NCBI RefSeq assembly: GCF_014839805.1
Contig: NC_051120.1
Span: 5,518,001-5,582,000 of the forward strand
Length of the DNA stretch: 64,000 bases
Origin: Manduca sexta
Taxonomy: Eukaryota > Arthropoda > Insecta > Lepidoptera > Sphingidae
Reading direction: 5' to 3'
Every line of letters starts with the position of its first letter. Position 1 is the stretch's first letter. The position numbers and the translations under genes are program-made. This document shows positions 56,271-64,000 of this stretch, one piece after another. The notes beneath the pieces are model-generated. The model was not told where the DNA came from. It searched no databases and saw nothing but the letters and a program-made list of their open reading frames with translations.

Positions 56271-57190
56271 ACAATAATATTCAGTTGTAAGGTTAATATT
56301 ATCGTCACATAATTTATATGGGAAAAATAACTTTGAATTTTTGTGTATTCATATTAAAACATAATAGGATTATTATTAAAGGAATATTATAAATAGTTAT
56401 ACAAAGAGAACAATTCGATTATTAGATTTAAGTAGCAAAATAAGAGTTAGTATATTTTAATTGCTTCGGAAATTGTCCATTATTAAATAAATAAAATTAT
56501 ATAAAATTCCTTACTTAATTTTAACTTCATTAGCCTTTTAGATCGCAATTTTAAAGCCATTAATTTATTTCTCAAGCCAATTAATTTAAAACACAGGACG
56601 TTGCACTAAAATTTTTATTTATTTTTCAATAGAAATGAATTAAATTTTACTACGAAATGTTTTTACAAATCCACATACTGCGGTTAATGACGTTTGTACT
56701 TTGGCGGCCATTTTTGAAAGCCACAAATCGTATCCAATTCTTGGTATTATGTCCGTAAGGATGTGTTTACATTGGCATTAATTGCACATTACCTTTGGAG
56801 TTAAGAATGCAGAGTAAGTAGGGACTTGAAGGTTGCCGATTTAATTCCAGGTTAATTAATTATAACACTCATTGTTTAAAAAATTATTTATATAAACTTA
56901 ACGTTCTAATGCGTCATAGTGTATATTATTATTATAGCCAGATAAATAATTACGGTACTGTGGGTTGCAACATAAACCGATAGATGGCGTTGTTTTAAAA
57001 AGTACGTTAAACTTCCAAAATATATGATTTGCGGTTGCTAAATTTATTATTTTAATAATTAAATCATAAGTTTAGATATGCATATACTTAATAAAAACGA
57101 ATATTTAAAAAAATTTAGACCAAATATCGCTATTTTTTTGTATATTGCTAAAAGTTCTGAATCGCGCTAGTAACATTTTCTGCGCGGTAA
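56271..57190. other. AT-rich DNA upstream of U6
   Basis: No protein gene recognised. The last 70 bp should hold the proximal sequence element of the U6 promoter (about 57155-57182, around CGCGCTAGTAACATTTTCTG), but I cannot confirm a consensus for the species. Confidence 0.45.
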
Positions 57191-57200
57191 GTATATATAC
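57191..57200 (+). promoter_or_regulatory. TATA box of the U6 gene
   Basis: GTATATATAC lies 22-31 bp upstream of the U6 start. In animal U6 genes a TATA box at this distance, with an upstream proximal sequence element, directs RNA polymerase III. Confidence 0.8.
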
Positions 57201-57221
57201 AAAGCGAATAGCAGGATAAGT

Positions 57222-57238
57222 GTACTTGCTTCGGCAGT

Positions 57239-57278
<40 letters not shown>

Positions 57279-57328
57279 GGCCCCTGCGCAAGGATGACAC
57301 GCAAAATCGTGAAGCGTTCCACATTTTT
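57222..57328 (+). ncRNA. U6: U6 spliceosomal snRNA
   Basis: U6 snRNA forms the catalytic core of the spliceosome with U2 after unwinding from U4. The 107-bp sequence matches insect U6 nearly throughout: the 5' stem-loop around TTGCTTCGGCA, ACATATACTAAAATTGGAAC, the ACAGAGA box (CGATACAGAGAAGATTAGCA), the AGC triad within that run, the internal stem-loop region TGGCCCCTGCGCAAGGATGA, and CACGCAAAATCGTGAAGCGT. It ends TTCCACATTTTTT, the T run serving as pol III terminator. The 5' stem reads GTACT...AGTAC where Drosophila has GTTCT...AGAAC, a compensatory pair. With TATA and terminator intact, the copy is probably a functional gene rather than a retroposed pseudogene. Confidence 0.95.
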
Positions 57329-57329
57329 T
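57324..57329 (+). terminator. RNA polymerase III terminator of U6
   Basis: Six T residues directly after TTCCACA on the coding strand. Confidence 0.85.
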
Positions 57330-57708
57330 GAAGATATTAAAATTCTGTTAATACATCTAAGCATCACTCATTAACTTATAGATATTATTAAAATATTGCG
57401 AAATCAGATCAGTAAGAAATTTTATTGTTACGATTGGAGATTCCTTATTATAAATTAATTTTTATAGCCTACTTATACTAGGAATAGCATATTTATAATT
57501 GTGGAACGAAACATCCTAAATTTAATTTGCAAGTTTAACAATTGCTTGTATAATTACAATTATAAACACACCTTTAAAATACGGTATCAATAAACGATCT
57601 GTGTGACGAATCCCTTTGAACAGACGTTATTATTTTCAAATAAAGGTCGACCGCATTGCCTGTATGGAAATTAAAAATGCACAATAAACGTTTGCAGAAT
57701 TGATTACG
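57330..57708. other. AT-rich DNA without features
   Basis: Nothing recognised. Confidence 0.45.
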
Positions 57709-57907
57709 TTAAGGTGGTAGCTCATATTAAATTTTAAAGGCCGAAATATCCAAGATTATTAATTATTTTTACATTTTTCTTTCAACTGCGAGAACTAATC
57801 ACTAACTAGACGTGAATTTAAATTCTTTACTTGCCAATACTTGTTTAGTTACCCAGATTAAAGCCGAAACAAAATGTATGAAAATGGACCTTGAGCTACC
57901 ACCTTAA
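57709..57907. mobile_element. MITE-F with deleted left arm, TTAA-flanked
   Basis: TTAAGGTGGTAGCTCA at the left and TGAGCTACCACCTTAA at the right are exact inverses and begin and end in TTAA. The right arm continues ACCCAGATTAAAGCCGAAAC as in the complete copy. The left arm jumps after 12 bases past the TTAA into the interior (TATTAAATTTTAAAGG), so most of the left TIR is deleted. Confidence 0.85.
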
Positions 57908-57913
57908 GTTGTT

Positions 57914-58155
57914 TTTTATGACGAGACGAGCTTGCCGTTCGCCTGATGGTAAGCGAACATAAACAGTAGAAAAACCAACACCTTGAATTGCAAAGTATTG
58001 TTTGGTATTCTACTGCGCTCGCTATCCTGAGACATGAGATGTTAAGTCCTATAATGTCCAGTAGTTACACAACTTCAAACCGGAACACAACTGTACATTC
58101 TGCTGCTTGATGGTAGAAATAGACATAGCAGTGGTACTTGCCCAGGCGGACTCCG
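57914..58155 (-). repeat. Rep-D, diverged, adjacent to MITE-F
   Basis: TATGACGAGACGAGCTTGCC, CACCTTGAATTGCAAAGTAT, TGAGACATGAGATGTTAAG and CAGTGGTACTTGCCCAGGCG run in Rep-D order on the minus strand, with small deletions and loss of the hairpin end. Confidence 0.82.
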
Positions 58156-58367
58156 TAAAATAGTTTTATTTCAACGATTTATAGTTTCCAAAATTATCCT
58201 ATATTACAAACTGGAATTAATTAAACTCTCGCAAACATTTTCATTGAAATCTGTTAGGTGACTTCAAAGGTGCACGAAAAATATTTCCAAACAAAACATC
58301 ACCCAAATTGCCAACATTTCCCGTTGATTTTTCGAAAATTATTCTTTAAATAAAAATGAAAATAAAA
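58156..58367. other. AT-rich DNA without features
   Basis: Nothing recognised. Confidence 0.4.
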
Positions 58368-58435
58368 TACTTTATTTATCACCTAGGCGAACAACGTTGC
58401 ACTTATGATACGTCAAAACAATTTACTAAATATAA
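58368..58435 (-). repeat. LINE 3'-end-like fragment
   Basis: AATACTTTATTTATCACCTA and GGCGAACAACGTTGCACTTA on the + strand match the fragment at 1508; on the minus strand this would end in an A-rich tail. Confidence 0.45.
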
Positions 58436-58739
58436 AGATTACTTTAATACAAATCTTGTCCTGATAATTAGGAAGACAACAAAGGAATCAGCCAAGCCGT
58501 GTTCCAAGCGATGACCATACAACACGTGGCAACTGATTTTTATATTTGGTACTCTCACGTAACCTGGTAGACTGCGACCATTACTCCTGATTGATGACAG
58601 TGACTGCACAGTTTCGCGGAGCCAAGTTTTTGCCTTTTCCCTTTTTTACGGACCGTCTGTGATAAATCCACACTATCAAAATTCAAAAACATAAATAAAA
58701 GTATTGTGATGATAGATTATCTTCAAATTTATAATCTAA

Positions 58740-58955
58740 TAGCTTTTGCTCGCGCCTTCGCCTACGTGATGGAGTTTTCCGGGATAAAAGTCCCGCTGTA
58801 TATTTTTTCAGGATAGAAAATAGCCTATAACCTTCCCAGGGTCTTAAACTATTTCTGTACCAAATTTCATAAAAATCCGTTCATTAGATTTTGTGAAAAT
58901 CGATAACATACAGACAGGCAGAAAACGGGACTTTGTGTTATAGTGTGTATAGATG
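58740..58955 (+). mobile_element. Helitron-like element, short form
   Basis: AATAGCTTTTGCTCGCGCCT, TTTTCAGGATAGAAAATAGC, CAAATTTCATAAAAATCCGT and the CATACAGACAGGCAG stretch are the standard blocks of the abundant lepidopteran type. It ends TATAGTGTGTATAG. The 123-bp array of the copy at 51443 is lacking. Confidence 0.72.
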
Positions 58956-59757
58956 TGGTATTATTTAAATGTATAAAAAATTGGTGTTTAAATAATTACC
59001 TTCCCTTGCTTTGGAGTCGGGTAAAAAGCCGTTTGATCGGAATTGTTATCTCAAAAATTTATTTATGTTCATTAATGTTTTTAATATAAAAATATGCAGT
59101 GGCACATAGGCATTATTATTTTTTTAAATATTAATAATATGTAAGGAAATCTAGGTTATGTTATGTTTCCAGGATTAACCCTTAAGTGTTAGTCTAAAGC
59201 CATTATAATACTGATTATAAAAAACTTAGCCATTATCTATCTTCTATACAACAAATTTAAAATTCATCTCATGATTGCCTAATTTTTATTCAGACGTATC
59301 GATTATTCCTCATTCAAATCTAAACCCTTCACTGCCTAAGGTATCCTTTTTTTATAAAATTGCCATAGAAAACACCGAGCCGGTACCGAACCTAATCCCT
59401 TTTGTTCGAAAGACACCTGCAGTAACACTGGGTGCTTCAATATGCCCAGACAGAAAAAAGTAGCAAGTTCACGCGAATTAAAGCATTTTGAACTCAATTC
59501 CTGAAGATGAAGAGTCGTTTTTATTTTTCATTTTTTTTGAGTATCACTCTCACGATTTTGATAGCAAAAAAAAGTTGTAACAAGTTGTGAGTCATCTGTC
59601 ATGATATTTTGCAATGTAAGAGAATACATAGAGGTCAATGGCAAATAAAAATATAGCGACGTGAAATCAGATACGCTTTTGTATTACGCTTATTTGGGTA
59701 AGCATAATATTTCGTCTATACAATATAAATATATATTAGGTGATATTATAGTGTATA
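58956..59757. other. AT-rich gene-free DNA
   Basis: TTACCTTCCCTTGCTTTGGA with GTCGGGTAAAAA near 59000 is a repeat-end-like phrase. The 62-codon frame at 59275-59463 shows no family feature. Confidence 0.45.
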
Positions 59758-60010
59758 ATTGTGTGCGCAATACACATGTGCATTCTCTGTTCCTTCACTC
59801 TCATAGTTTGGTGAGACGGCAGTACGACATGACCGGAAAGAGATCAGGTGCAAGACGACTTACGTGCTTTCCGAGGAATGGGAGTATCACACCGTCAACT
59901 TCCTGACTCCGAGCGGCGACTGAGTAATTTTTAAGAAGAAAAAACAAACTTACAATTACTTTTGACCCTACTCGGGATTCGAACCCACATTGACACAAAG
60001 AATAAGTAGT
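59758..60010 (-). repeat. SINE-C, lacking the 3' end
   Basis: TGCGCAATACACATGTGCAT, CTGTTCCTTCACTCTCATAG, GAGACGGCAGTACGACATGA, GTGCTTTCCGAGGAATGGGA and the B box GGGATTCGAACCCAC read SINE-C on the minus strand. The CCGCGGCGGCCAA end of the 10172 copy is missing. Confidence 0.82.
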
Positions 60011-60474
60011 CAAGGTAAAACTAGTACATATTACAGATTATAAGCAGGTAGGTAGACATTAAGGTAAAGATAAGATTTTAAAAGCAATCTTGTCATTAGT
60101 ATTACAAATCAGTAAGTTGGTAGATATTAGATTTAATAATTTTAAAAGTTTGTTGCGATTCGCTTTGTAGGTTTATATAAATCAGACAGACAAAACGTAA
60201 TTCATCGCATTATAGCTCTTATTTAAAGCCAATTACACATATATACCTCTAGTCGTATACATAATACGTTCATCAAATTCCAACAATTAATCTTAAAGCA
60301 ACTTCTCTCACTCGCCACACCCTCCTCAACAAAACTCGAACATTGCACCATGACTCATCCATGTGCGCAGTAAAAAATCAAAACATAACTGACCTGAGCA
60401 ACCTAAAGCGTGCTACAAAAAGTTTATTGTTTAAGTGGGTTCCATTTTTGTCTTCGATATATCACACATTAAAA
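60011..60474. other. AT-rich DNA without features
   Basis: Nothing recognised. Confidence 0.45.
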
Positions 60475-60795
60475 AGCGGCGATAGCCTAGTTGATTGTGA
60501 AACGGACTGCCGAGACGAATGTCCGCAGATTCAAATCCCAAGGGTACACACCTCCAATATCTCTAAAAAAACATGTGTGTATTCTTTGTGAATTATCGAT
60601 TGCTTTAACGGTGAAGGAAAACATCGTGAGGAAACCTGCATACTTGAGAAGTTCTCTATAGGAATTTCGAGGGTGTATGAAGTCTACCAATCTGCACTAG
60701 GCCAGCGTGGTGGACTAAGGCCTAATCCCTCTCAGTAATAGAGGAGGCCTGTGCTCAGTAGTGGGCAAGTATATAATACAGGGCTGATATTATTG
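60475..60795 (+). repeat. SINE-A, full length
   Basis: Head GCGGCGATAGCCTAGTTGAT, GCAGATTCAAATCCC, GGTGAAGGAAAACATCGTGA, AGGCCAGCGTGGTGGACTAA, CAGTAGTGGGCAAGTATATA and tail CAGGGCTGATATTATTGTTA. Well preserved; the B box has one substitution. Confidence 0.9.
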
Positions 60796-61663
60796 TTATT
60801 ATTATATACCTATTAAAAATATATTGTATAGTAGGTGTTTTCTTGAATAATTGTAAGAGTATTTATTCGTTAAATTCTACCTTGTACTAAAGAAATAAAT
60901 AAAAATAAATATTTTACCTAGATACTCATATACAACTTATATTATATTTTCAGGAATTTATAATGTTTAAGTAATATGTATTTTATTTAATTAGTATATT
61001 CGTGTCTATATAAATATGTATGTTTTGTATAATATATGTAGTATCTTATTTATGTTTTTATTTACTTTGTTTCATCTCTGCATCACGCAAAGGTTGATAA
61101 ATAGATGTTCCAAAAAAAAATGTTTGTAGACATATTTATAACATAATATTATCTAATGACGTAAGTAGATCTACAAACAAGGCCAAAACATTTTAAACTA
61201 TAATTTAACTACACGTAGGTGTTTATTGCTAAGTCAAAACACAGGAGAGCAGGCGGCACAAACCTCATGCGCTGAGAATGCGAACTGTTTCCGGTCTACC
61301 CGACTTTTTGCCGACGCCAACATTTATTTTTGTATCTAGAAAAGTCAGTTTTTCCTCGTAATCAATGTGAACCTGTTGAATTTTTCCTGTTTTAAAGTTA
61401 ATCAAAATGTAGATAGAAGTTGATTGTAGTTATTGGTAATGATTTTGAGTTAAGTTGACTTCTGATTTCATATTTAAGATTTGATAAACTTTATGTTTTT
61501 ACACTTGAACATAATATATTTGTTCGAAATTTAAATTTTTAAAGTATTATATGATAGGTCCTAAGCTTGCCACTTTTAATATAAGAGAACAAAAATAATA
61601 GGCTTGGCCAAAGACATGGGTTGTCATTGAATGTGATTAATATAATTTAACTACTGTCTAAAC
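60796..61663. other. AT-rich gene-free DNA
   Basis: No gene recognised. The 61240-61320 patch is less AT-rich and unexplained. Confidence 0.45.
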
Positions 61664-61785
61664 TGACTGCCTCAGCGGCATTGTTATTACGGTATGACTG
61701 CAATAACAGTATTGCAGTCAAGGGTCTTGGCCCCTCGGGTTCGATTCTCGGTCGGGAAAAGAAATATTGCGTTATTATATAGACC
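61664..61785 (+). repeat. SINE-B-like head
   Basis: CTGCCTCAGCGGCATTGTTA and CCTCGGGTTCGATTCTCGGT supply A- and B-box regions like SINE-B heads, spaced by an expanded loop containing TGCAATAACAGTATTGCAGT. The body after the B box is not recognisable as SINE-B, so this may be another SINE. Confidence 0.55.
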
Positions 61786-62089
61786 TCACCCGTATTTGAG
61801 ATGTTTTTTAGAACCTTCAATACAAATGCCAAGTATCCGGCCATTAGTAATACATTAGTCTTGACATGCAACGCTGATTTATTCTGCCAAGGTGTTGCTA
61901 TTGACCTATTTATTTTTTAGGTCAATACTAGGGACAAAGGAGGCTTGACGGTAACTTGTATGAGATTATTGTGATATTTTAAGATAACGAAATATTGAGA
62001 TTTTGTCGCATATTGTATCATTATGTTTTTTTCGAAGCAATAATAAGTTTCTTAGGTTTTGAATCACTTAATAGTAGTTGAATTACATA
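61786..62089. other. AT-rich DNA without features
   Basis: Nothing recognised. Confidence 0.4.
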
Positions 62090-62333
62090 CACGCCTTTTA
62101 TCTTTGAAGGGGTAGGCAGAAGCTCTACTGGTGTGTGTATACAAAGTGGGTACTTTCCGCCGTCTGTATTCCGTTTAATGATGTGATAGGAGCGAGATTA
62201 TCGCCATATCACCAATTCTAGAGGCCGGACTGATACTGTGTAGCAAAACCCAAAATTATTTCCCTACCCAGACATCGAACCGAAGACCTGTCACTACAGT
62301 CGTATAGTACTACAACTATGCCATCAAGGCAAT
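62090..62333 (-). repeat. SINE-B, diverged
   Basis: Tail CTTTGAAGGGGTAGGCAGAA, body TTAATGATGTGATAGGAGCG, GGCCGGACTGATACTG, B-box region CAGACATCGAACCGAAGACC and A-box region ACTACAACTATGCCATCAAG on the minus strand. Confidence 0.78.
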
Positions 62334-62371
62334 CACGTAGATCATGTCCAATATATATTATGTATTTAGTA

Positions 62372-62682
62372 AGCTTTTACTGGTGGTAGGTCTCTCATAT
62401 GTAAGAGTCCGCCTGGGTAGGTACCACCGCAATATCTATTTCTGCCGCCAATCAGCAGTGTTTATTCACTGTTGTGTTCCGGATTGAAGGAAATTGTAGC
62501 CAGTGTAACTACTGGACATAATAAGACTTAACATCTCATGTCTCAGGATGGCGAGCCCAGTAGAATACCAAACAATACTTTGTATTTCAAGGTGTTGGAT
62601 GGTGTTTCAACTGTGTATGGGCGGTCCTATTGCTTACCATCAGCCAAACGGCAAGCTCTTCTCGTCATTCAAAGCAATAAAA
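62372..62682 (+). repeat. Rep-D, full length
   Basis: From TACTGGTGGTAGGTCTCTCA through GGTAGGTACCACCGCAATAT, GTAGCCAGTGTAACTACTGG, CATCTCATGTCTCAGGATGG and GGCGGTCCTATTGCTTACCA to CATTCAAAGCAATAAAAA. The frame overlapping it at 62538-62807 is fortuitous. Confidence 0.88.
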
Positions 62683-63264
62683 ATCTAATAAATGATGCAA
62701 ATATTTCAGAAATATTGATTAATCGAACTTGTGTTTCTGCGAAGGCGCTGATGTTTTGGGTAAGATGTAGGCGTAACAAAGGAGATAATTATGTATTGTA
62801 TGAGTAAGTCGTGATATTTGTATTTTATAGATTGGTATGTTGTGCTAATTCGTATATAACCCTTTCTCTGGAAGAATAGAAAAATAAAATTTGTCAATAT
62901 GTGGACCAGTTTTTAAATTATTTCACTTATTTGGAACATTATAAAGAAATCCGCAAACACAAGGTAATCTTGAAATAAAATTATTTTACTGATTTGATCG
63001 CAGTTATTTATATTATTTTCTCTTGACGTTCTACTAGGATGATTCGCGAGGCTACTAAGAAAACACGCGAATTTCAATAGAGAAGATTTTTAAAAGCTTG
63101 CAAAAGCCTGTGGTCTGGTTCTATATTTAATTAAATCGGAACCCAAAAGACTTCAAGACACGGTAAGCTCATTCTTCTTAGATCGGATCGTCACAAGCAA
63201 TTTTTTTTAATTGTATAGTTGTAAAATGTAATATTGTAACTTTCACAAGCGGATAACCAACACC
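62683..63264. other. AT-rich DNA without features
   Basis: Nothing recognised. Confidence 0.45.
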
Positions 63265-63375
63265 CCAGTCCGCCCCGTGACCATGAAGGCTGCAAAATCA
63301 TCGAAACGTCGGGAGAAAATGGTAATATAAATAACAGTTTCATATCAACATCTAACATTCGCGTAAATAAATGAA
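63265..63375 (+). repeat. Rep-G fragment
   Basis: CCGCCCCGTGACCATGAAGG, CATCGAAACGTCGGGAGAAA and the tail ATCTAACATTCGCGTAAATA give the clearest forward Rep-G copy. The middle ATAAAACCGCGA...TCCGG part is missing. Confidence 0.65.
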
Positions 63376-64000
63376 ATTAAAATGTAATCTAATAATAACT
63401 AATAATCTATTCCATTTATTATATTCTCATGCATTTTAACGTCATTCAAACATCATAATCAAAACTATTGATTTTCACCTGCGGCATCCTGTTTATCGAC
63501 ATCACAATCTCTTCCCAGACTATCCTGTGGGAACATTACAAAAATCGACTAAATTTACATGTCATTTCATCATCTGGAAAACGTTAATATTTCCATCTCT
63601 TTCCCTCGCATTATATTTCATATCTCCCTCTCAATCGATCAAGAATTTGAATTAAATATCAATGAAACAAATTGTACACTGTTTACGAATGAAATTGACC
63701 GTGGAATATTCAAATGAGATGACACTTAGTTACAATGTGTGAGAGTCAAAATTTGCAAATTTGCATTAACTTAAGGGTGTTAAGTATGTGCGATCAGATG
63801 TCTTACCTGCTATTGAAGTAATATTTAAATTTTATAAAAATTTATAAGACGGTAAAGTGCGATTCGGACTCATGCATTTTGTTATTGTTTTGTTTAAACA
63901 TAATATATTATAATGTATTGATACTATGACTAGTGACAAAAAATATCTTCTAAAAATGTCAATACCTAGCAATGCATATTATGAGGTTTTTGTTTTGATT
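63376..64000. other. AT-rich gene-free DNA to the window end
   Basis: No gene or repeat recognised. Confidence 0.45.

Noticed and set aside
59275..59463. 62-codon frame with a proline-rich C-terminal part
   Set aside because: No ATG supports the frame start and no motif is recognisable; it is short enough to be fortuitous.
62538..62807. 89-codon frame near the right end
   Set aside because: The first half is Rep-D sequence read in frame and the rest is unrelated AT-rich DNA.
1..64000. CRISPR array or bacterial operon
   Set aside because: No regularly spaced short repeats with unique spacers, no ribosome-binding pattern, and eukaryotic SINEs, LINEs and a U6 gene are present.

Overview
The window looks like a piece of a lepidopteran (moth or butterfly) nuclear genome. 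It is strongly AT-rich, has no convincing host protein-coding gene, and is packed with short interspersed repeats of types I associate with Lepidoptera: tRNA-derived SINEs with A- and B-box heads, TIR-bearing MITEs, and Helitron-like fragments carrying motifs such as CTAGCTTTTGCTCGCGGC. Family names are from memory, not from a database search, so I use working labels: SINE-A, SINE-B, SINE-C, Rep-D, Rep-E, Rep-G, MITE-F, MITE-H.

The clearest conserved gene is a U6 spliceosomal snRNA on the + strand (57222-57328), with a TATA box about 30 bp upstream and a T-run terminator. The only recognisable protein-coding material comes from retroelements. One piece is a 5'-truncated Jockey/CR1-group LINE (3018-4066). 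The other is a very compact copia-type element (12877-13993) with 87-bp LTRs, a perfect 5-bp target duplication, an initiator-tRNA-Met-type primer site and a frameshifted gag ORF, but no pol.

Layout. 1-12.8 kb: mostly unremarkable AT-rich DNA with the LINE fragment, a few SINEs and old repeat pieces. 12.9-17.1 kb: the copia-type element, two SINE-A copies with target duplications, a 750-bp TIR element and an abutting MITE-H. 17-28.6 kb: sparse, with Rep-E copies, a truncated MITE-F and one Helitron-like element. 28.6-39.6 kb: the densest nest. A non-coding LTR element (32350-35080, LTRs differing at one base in 351) sits in the AT microsatellite of a Helitron-like element and itself holds a SINE-C, a Rep-D end and two tandem arrays. 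41.5-48.1 kb: a hAT-type MITE carrying Rep-D, more SINE-B, Rep-D and Rep-E copies, and an inverted Rep-G. 49-58.2 kb: SINE-A, MITE-H, a 1.07-kb Helitron-like element with three 123-bp tandem units, a complete TTAA-flanked MITE-F, and the U6 gene. 58.2-64 kb: scattered repeat ends and long plain AT-rich DNA.

There is no operon-like organisation. The DNA could be intergenic or intronic; the sequence alone does not decide. The nesting gives a partial history: the Helitron-like element is older than the LTR element inside it, and Rep-E at 35.2 kb is older than the SINE-A that splits it. The near-identical LTRs of both LTR elements, and the 68/69 match of the TIRs of MITE-F at 53.6 kb, point to recent activity.
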